DNA from: Tsukamurella sp. M9C
Lineage (GTDB): Bacteria; Actinomycetota; Actinomycetes; Mycobacteriales; Mycobacteriaceae
Assembly: GCF_020169415.1 (NCBI RefSeq)
Contig: NZ_JAIULG010000045.1
Location: forward strand, 1 to 38,590
Length of the DNA: 38,590 nt
Direction: 5' to 3'
The notes beneath the pieces were generated by a model. The model saw only the letters and a program-made list of their open reading frames with translations. It was not told where the DNA came from and made no database searches. Of this stretch, positions 8,586 through 15,154 are shown in pieces (the stretch's first letter is position 1; each line of letters starts with the position of its first letter). The translations under genes were made by a program, and so were the position numbers.

Positions 8586-9161
8586 ATGAGTTCAGCCGTC
8601 CGCGTGCGCCGAAATCCCGTCGCACGTGCACGTTCGGTGGTGACCGGCCTCACAGGTGCGGGGCCGTTGTACGCGCCGGAATCGGCGCCGCCCGCGCCCG
8701 TAGCGATCGCCTTCGGGGCGTCGGCGCGGGGCGGCCGCCCGGGCTCCTTCGTCGAGGGCCGGTTGGAGGCGTCGCTGCAGCTCCTACGGCTGGGGAAGGT
8801 TGAGAAGATCCTGGTCTCGGGCAACGCCGGCGGCACCTCCGGCGACGAGATCGCCGTCATGACGGGGTGGCTCCGCGACCGGGGCGTGCCGGAGTCGGCC
8901 CTGCTCACCGACGGTGCCGGGCTCGACACCTATCTCGCGTGCCGTCGCGCGCGCGACGAGTTCGGGGTCGAACGGGTCCTGCTCGTCTCCCAGTTCTTCC
9001 ATGCCCGACGGGCCGCCGCCCTCGCCCGCCATCTCGGCCTCGACGCCGACGCCGTCCGCGCTTCCTGCGGGTGCACGCGTCGCGCGTGGGTCCGCAACCT
9101 CGCCCGCGAGTACGTCCTGTCGCGCCCCAAGGCGGCGTTGGACATCGCGCGCGGGCGCTGA
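8586..9161 (+). CDS. YdcF/SanA-like DUF218 protein
   Basis: 191 residues from ATG 8586. The DUF218 pattern is visible: an early strand ending in IAFGASARGG, LEASLQLLRLGKVEKILVSGN, a G-x-SGDEIAVM segment with acidic residues, then LLVSQFFHARRAAALARHLG. The family includes SanA (envelope barrier, vancomycin exclusion) and YdcF. I see no clear membrane anchor, unlike SanA. A TAAGGT box six bases before the ATG suggests a leaderless start, although AAGG could also serve as a weak ribosome site, and a GTG lies two codons upstream. Divergent from etfD. Biochemical role uncertain. Confidence 0.7.
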   Translation: MSSAVRVRRNPVARARSVVTGLTGAGPLYAPESAPPAPVAIAFGASARGGRPGSFVEGRLEASLQLLRLGKVEKILVSGNAGGTSGDEIAVMTGWLRDRGVPESALLTDGAGLDTYLACRRARDEFGVERVLLVSQFFHARRAAALARHLGLDADAVRASCGCTRRAWVRNLAREYVLSRPKAALDIARGR

Positions 9162-9186
9162 TTACTGAACTTTAAGTTTGTTTGGG

Positions 9187-9192
9187 TACATT
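9187..9192 (+). promoter_or_regulatory. -10 box for leaderless small membrane gene
   Basis: TACATT is followed by six bases and then GTG 9199, the spacing typical of leaderless actinobacterial transcripts. No good -35 is visible upstream. It decides the start chosen for the next gene. Confidence 0.4.
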
Positions 9193-9198
9193 CAAGGT

Positions 9199-9573
9199 GT
9201 GTATCGAGTCCTGCAGCGGGTAGCGCTGGGAGGCGCGCTGGTCCTGCTCCTCGTCATCGCGGTCCTCATCGCCAACGACGACCGGGTCGAGGTGGGGCGC
9301 CTGTCGACCGAGATCTGCGGCACGTACCTCGACGGAGGCAACTACTTCTCGATCTTCGTGACCGACGTGGCCTGGTTGATGGGGTGCGTCCTCCTTGCGC
9401 TCGGGGCGTGGGCCGCGCTGTTCTGGGCGGACTTCGCGCGGCGCGCTCGCAGGTACCGTCTCGCGTTCCTGGCGTGCGGTGCTGCCGTAGGTCTCGTCGT
9501 CGCGATCTTCGTCGGCTCCGAATTCTTCGTCTCCACGTATCGGGACGCCTTCCTCGGCTGGTGTCCGGCGTGA
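9199..9573 (+). CDS. Small three-span membrane protein
   Basis: 124 residues from GTG 9199; an in-frame TTG at 9178 would add seven residues but has no ribosome site. Hydrophobic segments lie at roughly 9-26, 57-77 and 92-111, with a short outside loop containing CGTYLDGGNY and a C-terminal cysteine. I recognise no family. Its TGA overlaps the GTG of the next small membrane gene (GTGA), so the two are translationally coupled and may act together. Confidence 0.55.
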   Translation: MYRVLQRVALGGALVLLLVIAVLIANDDRVEVGRLSTEICGTYLDGGNYFSIFVTDVAWLMGCVLLALGAWAALFWADFARRARRYRLAFLACGAAVGLVVAIFVGSEFFVSTYRDAFLGWCPA

Positions 9574-9845
9574 CCGCGCCGGATAGCGGCGGCGACGGCT
9601 ACACGAGCGGTCGCACGATCCTGCGGAACGCCGTACAGATCGGCATGGGCGTAGCGGTGGTCCTCGGTGGGGCAGCGGGCGGCGCCCTCGTCTACGAGGA
9701 GTCCCGTCGCGCACGCCTGCTCGGACTCGCCCTGATCGTCCTTCTCCTCGTGATCCTCGGGTTGATGCAGTGGTGGAGCGCGTCCTCGTTCGACGCCTCC
9801 TGCGGCGGTGAGGGCCACGCTCGCAGTCGTAGTCTCGCGGTGTGA
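9570..9845 (+). CDS. Small two-span membrane protein
   Basis: 91 residues from GTG 9570, which overlaps the preceding stop by GTGA. Hydrophobic segments at about 24-43 and 51-68 are separated by a short charged loop (EESRRAR), followed by a Ser/Cys-rich end. No family recognised. The reading frame is supported by coupling to the preceding gene and by the hydrophobic pattern rather than by any known homologue. A GTG at 9561 is a less likely start. Confidence 0.45.
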   Translation: MTAPDSGGDGYTSGRTILRNAVQIGMGVAVVLGGAAGGALVYEESRRARLLGLALIVLLLVILGLMQWWSASSFDASCGGEGHARSRSLAV

Positions 9846-10006
9846 GCGGAAGTGGCGCGCGGTCGATTCCGCCCGCGGGTCGCTCCCAGGCCGCTCGACG
9901 AACGCCGAGGCGATGCGTGTCACGCATGCCCTCCGGGGAAGAGGAACGGTCCGTTCGGTCGATGCTTCCGGATGCCTGAGGCCGCTCCGACGGCACCGAC
10001 CTCAGG
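9846..10006. terminator. Convergent gap with hairpins
   Basis: About 155 bp between convergent genes, no ORF of its own. It holds ATGCGT-GTC-ACGCAT (9913-9927) and the perfect 7-bp pair CCTGAGG...CCTCAGG (9975-9981 with 10000-10006), which takes in the stop codon of the leftward gene at 10002. No U-tract; probable terminators for both directions. Confidence 0.4.
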
Positions 10007-11048
10007 GCTGCGTGTCGATCCACTCCAGGTAGGCGCTGCCGGCGACCGGCTGGGATCGGTAGCTGCCGAGGTAGGTGTACGCGCCCACGTAGCCGCGGCC
10101 GTGCCCGTACCGGAGCTCGCTGTCGACGGATCCGTCGATCGTGAGGACCTCGTCCTCGCCGTCCCGGACGGTCCACTTCAGCAGGACGGGCACCGTCATC
10201 GCGCGGCCCCGGTCGTCGACGACCCGGCGCGACTCGATCACGTCCATCAGGACGTCGTCGTAGACCTCGGCCGGTTCGCCGAGGCGCCGGACGTGCGCGA
10301 GCCGGCACGCGATGTGGCCGCGCGCGCGGACGTCGGTGAGGAGGATCTGGGTGGTGGGGTCGATGTCGATGATCTGGTAGGTGAAGAAGTCGATCGGCAG
10401 CTTGAGCGCCGTGGGCATCGCGCGGCGGGTGAGCGCCTGGTGGCTGCGGATGCGGGCGTACTCGAACGTGCCGACGCCTTCGACGGGATCGCCGTCGACG
10501 GTGCCGGTGTACGGCGCGGTCAGGCTGAGGTGGTCGTAGATCGGGGTCTTGACGAAGTACGAGACCTGGTCGGAGACCTCGAGTTCCAGGTCGACGTCGA
10601 AGCCCGGGTAGCGGCCGCGCACCGTGACGCGGGGCAGGTCCACGTCGATGGCGAGCTCGTCGCCCCAGCGCAGCTCGGATCCGTCTGCGGCGAAACGGCA
10701 TTCGCGCGACGCGTCGTAGGCGCGGTAGAAGTGCTGGTCGGCGTAGGCGGTGGAGGAGAGCACCGTCGTCGTGTTCCGTGCATCCGCGGCCGAGAGATGA
10801 TCCTGGTCGAAGAGCTCCGCGCCCGCCGCGCCGATCAGCGTCATGGTGTTCACGTAGCGGTAGGGCTCCGGCAGGTCGGGAACGAAGACGCCGTAGTGCG
10901 TGGTGGCCCAGACCTTCGACGTGGCGTGCGGCCGCAGGATCTCCGGCTGGTCGAAGGGTCGGCGGGAGGCCTCGATCCGTCGGTCCAGCAGGGGGAGCGC
11001 CCCGTCGACGACGGCGCGGGACAGCAGGGTGGAAATCATGTGGCTCAC
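10002..11048 (-). CDS. DUF6670-like protein, function unknown
   Basis: 348 residues from GTG 11048, whose GTGA overlaps the TetR stop. An in-frame ATG at 11039 is the alternative start. No signal peptide. The protein is strand-rich with repeated aromatic and acidic residues (YADQHFYRAYD, YFVKTPIYDHLSLTAPYTG, GAYTYLGSYRS), which recalls large lipocalin/CrtC-like hydratase folds. I believe it belongs to the DUF6670 family seen in mycobacteria, but the family name is from memory. It ends the operon that starts with a Baeyer-Villiger-type monooxygenase, so a role in the same oxidation pathway is likely. No catalytic residues can be assigned. Confidence 0.55.
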   Translation of the reverse strand: MSHMISTLLSRAVVDGALPLLDRRIEASRRPFDQPEILRPHATSKVWATTHYGVFVPDLPEPYRYVNTMTLIGAAGAELFDQDHLSAADARNTTTVLSSTAYADQHFYRAYDASRECRFAADGSELRWGDELAIDVDLPRVTVRGRYPGFDVDLELEVSDQVSYFVKTPIYDHLSLTAPYTGTVDGDPVEGVGTFEYARIRSHQALTRRAMPTALKLPIDFFTYQIIDIDPTTQILLTDVRARGHIACRLAHVRRLGEPAEVYDDVLMDVIESRRVVDDRGRAMTVPVLLKWTVRDGEDEVLTIDGSVDSELRYGHGRGYVGAYTYLGSYRSQPVAGSAYLEWIDTQP

Positions 11049-11755
11049 GGGTTCTCCGTATCGGGGGAGGGGGACGGCGCGGGGATCGCCCAGGCCGCGA
11101 GGATGCGGGTCGCGCTCGCCGAGACCTCGGCGGCGGACAGTTCGGGGTTCAGGCGCCACCACTGCATGACGCCGGAGATCATGGATTCCCAGACGATGAC
11201 GGCCGCGGCCTGGTCACGCGGATCGGTGAGTCCTGCGGCGCGCACCACGCCGGCGACGGCGGAGGAGGACTGCTCCCGCAGGCGGTGTCGCTGTCCGCGC
11301 GCCACGACCCGGCCGTCCCCGTCGGGCACCGACCGGTCGTAGAGCAGCGCCCAGTACCCGATGCGGCCCTCCAGGGAGGTGACGATGCCGGTCAGTACCC
11401 GGACGGCGGCGCGATTGAACAACGAACCGGGCAGGGGATCGGGGTCCGGCTGGGCGAAGGCATCGCGCACCGCGTCGAAGACGAGGGGCCCGGCCTTCTG
11501 CACGCACGCGATGTACAGCTTCTCCTTGGAGCCGAAGTAGGCCAGCACCAGGGCCTTCGACACCCCGGCGCGTTCGGCGACGGCCGTCACCTGGGCCCCG
11601 GCGTAGCCGTGGGCGCCGAACTCGGCCGCGGCGGCTTCGAGGATCTCCGCGGCCCGCACCTCGCGCGGCACGCCGCGGGTGCCGGACCGCGGACGCGTCG
11701 CCTCCCGCGTCACCGTGGCACCCCGTTCACGCCGTCCATCTTCGGGATCGCTCAC
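11045..11755 (-). CDS. TetR-family regulator of the monooxygenase operon
   Basis: 236 residues from GTG 11755, overlapping the monooxygenase stop by GTGA; a second GTG at 11713 would remove 14 mostly charged residues. The helix-turn-helix is at about 37-82 (AAEILEAAAAEFGAHGYAGA, then RAGVSKALVLAYFGSKEKLY). The C-terminal domain contains VWESMISGVMQWWRLNP, typical of TetR ligand domains. It lies inside the operon it probably controls: a perfect palindrome on the operon promoter (13281-13300) is the likely binding site. Ligand unknown, presumably the monooxygenase substrate. Confidence 0.8.
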   Translation of the reverse strand: MSDPEDGRRERGATVTREATRPRSGTRGVPREVRAAEILEAAAAEFGAHGYAGAQVTAVAERAGVSKALVLAYFGSKEKLYIACVQKAGPLVFDAVRDAFAQPDPDPLPGSLFNRAAVRVLTGIVTSLEGRIGYWALLYDRSVPDGDGRVVARGQRHRLREQSSSAVAGVVRAAGLTDPRDQAAAVIVWESMISGVMQWWRLNPELSAAEVSASATRILAAWAIPAPSPSPDTENP

Positions 11756-13263
11756 CGGACGGTCAAGCTCGCGCCGTCGTGGCGGACGTCGTCGGGGGCG
11801 TCCCACGGCGCCGGGTGGAGGGTGTATTCGGCGGGGTCGAACCGGTCGGTCCGGTGCCGGTACTCGCGAACCGTACCGGGCCAGTTCGACACGACGCGGC
11901 CCGATTCGGTGACGTACCAGCTGTCGCACCGGGACCAGACGCCGTTCGCGAGCCGCGCCTGCAGGGCCTCGTCGTACGCGGCCTCGACCTCGGGCAGGAC
12001 CTCGGCGGCGGCACCGTCGGGAATCGCGGCGAGGGCCTGCCGGATGTAGCGCGCCTGGCACTCGAGCATCGCGACGATCGACCCCGACCCGAGGTTGGTG
12101 TTGGGTCCGTACATGAGGAACATGTTGGGGAAGCCGGGGACCGCGATGCCCAGGTGGGCGCGCGGCCCGTCGGCCCAGGCGGCGCTGAGTTCGGCGCCGT
12201 CCCTTCCCCGGATCGAGACGTGGTCGAGGAAGGTGCCCGCGGCGAAGCCGGTGCCGTGGACGATGACGTCGGTCTCGCGTCGCACCTCGTCGGCCGTGGT
12301 GATCGACGTGGCTCCCACCCGCGCGATGCGATCGGTGACCAGCTCCACGTTCGGCCGGCGCAGCGCCGGGATGTAGCGGTTGGAGAACAGGACCCGCTTG
12401 CAGCCGAGCGGGTGCTCGGGCCGGATGGTGCGGTACAGCTCGGCGTCACCGGCCTGCGCCCGCATGAAGGCCAGGCACGCGAGTTCGAGGGCGCGGGCCA
12501 CCGGCGGCGCGTAATGCAGTGCGGCCGTGAAGCCCTCGGTCACCCCCTGCCACAGGAGGCGTTGGGCGCGGAGGGTGACGGGCGCGCGGCGGGCGAGGAT
12601 CGCGTGCGCCCGGGTGAGCCGGGAGTCGGGGCGCGGCAGGATGTGCGGCGCGGACCGCTGGTAGACGGTGACCGACCGCGCGACCCGCGCGATCTCGGGC
12701 ACGATCTGGATACTGCTCGCGCCGGTACCGATCACCGCGATCTTCTTGCCGGCGAGGTCGATCGACTCGTCCCACTGCGCGGAATGGAAGGCGGCGCCGG
12801 TGAATCCGTCGTGCCCGGGCAGGTCCGCGAGAATCGGGGTGGAGAGCTGCCCGACGGCCGGCACCAGGAAATCGGCGTCGAGCTCGGCGACGACGTCCCG
12901 ATCCTCGCCGTCGTCGAGGCGCACCGTCCAGCGGTGGGCGTCGTCGTCGAAGCGCGCCTCGCGGACCGTCACGCCGAACCGGATGCGCTCGTACAGGCCG
13001 TATTTGTCGGCGTTGTCGCGGAGGTATCCGAGGATCTCCGCCTGCGGGGCGTAGCGCCGGCTCCAGCGCGGGTTGGGGGAGTACGAGAGCGAGTAGTAGG
13101 CCGACGGGACGTCGCACGCGGCGCCCGGGTAGGCGTTCTCGCGCCAGACGCCTCCCACGTCGGGGCCGCGCTCGAGGACGGTCACGTCGTGGCCGCCGCG
13201 GAGCAGTTCGATCGCGGCGGCGATGCCCGAGAAGCCGGCTCCGATGACGATGACTGAGGCCAT
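11752..13263 (-). CDS. Flavin monooxygenase, Baeyer-Villiger type
   Basis: 503 residues from ATG 13263, preceded by GAAGGGA at a normal distance; the longer reading from 13293 has no ribosome site. The FAD-binding Rossmann motif is GAGFSG at 8-13, with ERGPDVGGVWREN downstream. The type I Baeyer-Villiger fingerprint FxGxxxHxxxW is present as FTGAAFHSAQW near 153-163, and a second NADPH-binding motif GTGASS follows. Such enzymes insert oxygen next to ketones to give esters or lactones, using FAD and NADPH; related N- or S-hydroxylating flavoproteins share parts of this pattern. It leads an operon with a TetR and a DUF6670-like protein, both start codons overlapping. Substrate unknown. Confidence 0.85.
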   Translation of the reverse strand: MASVIVIGAGFSGIAAAIELLRGGHDVTVLERGPDVGGVWRENAYPGAACDVPSAYYSLSYSPNPRWSRRYAPQAEILGYLRDNADKYGLYERIRFGVTVREARFDDDAHRWTVRLDDGEDRDVVAELDADFLVPAVGQLSTPILADLPGHDGFTGAAFHSAQWDESIDLAGKKIAVIGTGASSIQIVPEIARVARSVTVYQRSAPHILPRPDSRLTRAHAILARRAPVTLRAQRLLWQGVTEGFTAALHYAPPVARALELACLAFMRAQAGDAELYRTIRPEHPLGCKRVLFSNRYIPALRRPNVELVTDRIARVGATSITTADEVRRETDVIVHGTGFAAGTFLDHVSIRGRDGAELSAAWADGPRAHLGIAVPGFPNMFLMYGPNTNLGSGSIVAMLECQARYIRQALAAIPDGAAAEVLPEVEAAYDEALQARLANGVWSRCDSWYVTESGRVVSNWPGTVREYRHRTDRFDPAEYTLHPAPWDAPDDVRHDGASLTVR

Positions 13264-13280
13264 GTCCCGTTCCCTTCTAG

Positions 13281-13325
13281 ATATGACTACCAAGTCATAT
13301 AAACACGGATTGACTCGCCGGTCAA
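13281..13325 (-). promoter_or_regulatory. Monooxygenase operon promoter and operator
   Basis: Leftward -35 TTGACC (13320-13325), 17-bp spacer, -10 TTATAT (13297-13302). The perfect dyad ATATGACT-ACCA-AGTCATAT (13281-13300) overlaps the -10 and start region. The arms are AT-rich against a GC-rich background. Likely site of the TetR encoded within the operon. Confidence 0.7.
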
Positions 13326-13334
13326 TTACCCGTG

Positions 13335-13382
13335 TTGCGCGGCTAACGTCGTTCGCTTAGGGTCGGGCTAACGCTGTTAGCC
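13335..13382 (+). promoter_or_regulatory. SRPBCC-TetR promoter with two operators
   Basis: -35-like TTGCGC (13335-13340), 17-bp spacer, -10 TAGGGT (13358-13363). The spacer is an imperfect operator (GGCTAAC-GTC-GTTCGCT, 13341-13357) and a perfect one, GGCTAAC-GCT-GTTAGCC, lies at 13366-13382 over the start. The copies are 25 bp apart. The AGGAGGA ribosome site follows at 13385. Probably bound by the TetR at 13897. Confidence 0.6.
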
Positions 13383-13393
13383 TAGGAGGAATC

Positions 13394-13900
13394 ATGAAGT
13401 GGATCCTGTCGATCGCGGCGGCGATCGCACTGGTGGCGGGCGCGGCGGTGGTGCTCCACCGGGAGCGGACGGTCGAGCGGTCCATCGAGATCGCCGCGCC
13501 GCCGGCCGAGGTGTGGCGCGTCCTCGTCGACTTCGCGGCCTACCCGCAGTGGAACCCGTTCGTGATCCGCGCCGCCGCGCCCGACGGCCTGGAAGTGGGG
13601 CGCGACCTCGACGTGCGGATCAGCAACGGCGGCTCCGAGACGGGCTTCCGGCCCGCGGTGCTGGCCGTGGAGCCGGACCGCGAGCTGCGGTGGCGGGGCC
13701 GCGTGCTGCTCCCCGGCGTCCTCGACGGTGAGCACTCGTTCCGCTTGGAGGCCACGGCGCAGGGGATGCGGTTCACGCAGGGGGAGCGGTTCCGGGGAGT
13801 CCTCGTGCCGGTGGCCGGCTCGTCGATCGACGTGGCGGGCGGCTTCGACGCGATGAACGCCGCGCTGCGCGACCGCGTCCTGGCTACGATCGCCCGGTGA
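13394..13900 (+). CDS. Membrane-anchored SRPBCC (START-like) protein
   Basis: 168 residues, strong AGGAGGA three bases before the ATG. The N-terminus is a hydrophobic anchor or signal (about 3-21). From about 27 it has the SRPBCC/polyketide-cyclase pattern: RSIEIAAPPAEVWRVLVDF, the AAYPQWNPF motif, strands, and a C-terminal long helix with GFDAMNAALRDRV. These folds hold hydrophobic ligands in a deep cavity; no enzyme activity can be inferred. Its stop overlaps the GTG of the TetR gene (GTGA), so both are made together. The ligand may be what the TetR senses, which is inference. Confidence 0.75.
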   Translation: MKWILSIAAAIALVAGAAVVLHRERTVERSIEIAAPPAEVWRVLVDFAAYPQWNPFVIRAAAPDGLEVGRDLDVRISNGGSETGFRPAVLAVEPDRELRWRGRVLLPGVLDGEHSFRLEATAQGMRFTQGERFRGVLVPVAGSSIDVAGGFDAMNAALRDRVLATIAR

Positions 13901-14418
13901 TTCCCGACGAGCTGGCGCCCCTGCGCACGGCGTCCCCGCGTGCGCGCCAGATCGTGGAGACCGCCCGCGCGCTCCTCGAGCGCGACGGGTGGGAACGCGT
14001 CACGATGCGCGACCTCGCCGACGAGGTCGGCATCCGCGCACCGTCGCTGTACAAGCACTTCGCGAGCAAGGACGCGGTGAAGTCCGCGCTGGTCGGGGTG
14101 GCGCTCGCCGAGTCCGGCGCGGCGCTGCGGCCCGTCACCGACGTGGCGACGCTGCTGCGGGACTACCGAGCAGTGGCCCGGAACAACCCGAACCTGTACC
14201 GCCTCGCCACCGTCGGGCCGCTCGACCGGGAGGCACTGCCGGACGGTCTCGAGGAATGGTCGGGCAGCCCGTTCTACGAGGTCACCGGCGATCCGCACGC
14301 CGCGCAGGCGCTCTGGGCGGCCGCGCACGGCCTCGCGATCCTGGAGATCGACGGGCGGTTCCCCACCGGCTCCGCGCCCGACGAGACCTGGGACGAGCTG
14401 GCCCGCCGCTTCGCGTGA
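13897..14418 (+). CDS. TetR-family regulator with WHG C-terminal domain
   Basis: 173 residues from GTG 13897 (GTGA overlap with the SRPBCC gene). Helix-turn-helix at about 17-62 (IVETARALLERDGWERVTMR, then VGIRAPSLYKHFASKDAV). The second half carries the WHG-type TetR_C pattern AAHGLAILEIDGRFP. It probably binds the two GGCTAAC dyads upstream of the pair, giving autoregulation. The TGA stop lies within the left arm of a large inverted repeat (14415-14430). Confidence 0.85.
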   Translation: MIPDELAPLRTASPRARQIVETARALLERDGWERVTMRDLADEVGIRAPSLYKHFASKDAVKSALVGVALAESGAALRPVTDVATLLRDYRAVARNNPNLYRLATVGPLDREALPDGLEEWSGSPFYEVTGDPHAAQALWAAAHGLAILEIDGRFPTGSAPDETWDELARRFA

Positions 14419-14490
14419 AACATCGACGTCACCGAGGCGGTTTCGCGTGCGAAGACGGGCCCTGGGCGCGAAAAGACGTCGAAGTTTCAC
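14415..14490. repeat. Large inverted repeat after TetR (element B)
   Basis: Outer arms 14415-14430 and 14475-14490 pair over 16 bp with one mismatch (GTGAAAC and GACGTC blocks). Inner arms TTTCGCG (14441-14447) and CGCGAAA (14467-14473) pair perfectly. The gene's TGA is inside the left arm. The layout resembles element C at 25024, including GTGAAAC/GTTTCAC ends. Terminator or REP-like element. Confidence 0.55.
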
Positions 14491-14502
14491 CGCGGCCGCG
14501 CG

Positions 14503-14594
14503 TAGGGTGAGGTCCATGAACCGAGGAGGAGTGTCCGGCGCCCTGCGCCACGGCAGATGATCCCGCCCCGCAGCCGATCCACAGGACCGGCTGC
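14503..14594 (+). promoter_or_regulatory. Leader of the FBP gene: possible leader peptide and hairpin
   Basis: TAGGGT (14503-14508) is followed by seven bases and ATG 14516, which opens a 14-codon ORF (MNRGGVSGALRHGR, stop 14558-14560). Ten bases on is an 11-bp hairpin with one mismatch, GCAGCCG...CGGCTGC (14570-14580 with 14584-14594). The FBP gene starts at 14660 with no obvious ribosome site. Could be a leader-peptide attenuator; no further support. Confidence 0.3.
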
Positions 14595-14659
14595 GAAGCC
14601 CTGCCCACACACTCCCACTCCCCGGCATTCGCGCCCGGGAGCAACAGAACGGTTCACTC

Positions 14660-15154
14660 ATGGATCCCGTATCCCAGCAGCAGGTCGTCGACGCCTTCCG
14701 CGGCGCCACCAAGAGCGAGGTCAAGCGGGTCGCGTTCCCGTCGAACTTCGACGAATTCGACTTCGCCGCCCTCGAATTCGTCGGCTGGCGCGACAAGAAG
14801 ATCCCGCGTCGCGCCTACGTCAGCGTGCCCACCGACGACGGGCTGGTCACCCTCCTGCTCACCCAGGCCGACGCCAAGCCCTCGGCGAAGGCCATGTGCA
14901 CCTGGTGCCGCGACGTCAACATTTCGAGCCAGGCGGTCCTGTACTCGGTGCGACGGGGCGGATCGGCCGGCCGCAAGGGCGACACCCTCGGCGTCCTCGT
15001 GTGCGAGGACTTCCGTTGTGCCGCCAACGCGCGCAAGCTGCCGCCCGCCTTCCACAAGGGCACCGACGTCGAGCAGATCCGCGAGCAGAACCTCGCCGAC
15101 CTGCGGCGCCGGGTGACCGGCTTCGTCGCCGAAGTGCTCAGTACCGAGGACTGA
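14660..15154 (+). CDS. FBP-domain zinc protein, FusB-like EF-G-binding candidate
   Basis: 164 residues. The C-terminal half shows the FBP treble-clef zinc finger with four cysteines (C80 and C83 in CTWC, C115 and C120 in CEDFRC), and the N-terminal half is helical. The family includes the staphylococcal FusB/FusC proteins, which bind elongation factor G and release fusidic-acid-stalled ribosomes; actinobacterial members are mostly uncharacterised. The ATG lacks a good Shine-Dalgarno sequence and follows a possible leader-peptide/hairpin region. Its TGA directly abuts the stop of the convergent oxygenase gene with no base between. Family fairly sure, EF-G binding inferred. Confidence 0.75.
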   Translation: MDPVSQQQVVDAFRGATKSEVKRVAFPSNFDEFDFAALEFVGWRDKKIPRRAYVSVPTDDGLVTLLLTQADAKPSAKAMCTWCRDVNISSQAVLYSVRRGGSAGRKGDTLGVLVCEDFRCAANARKLPPAFHKGTDVEQIREQNLADLRRRVTGFVAEVLSTED

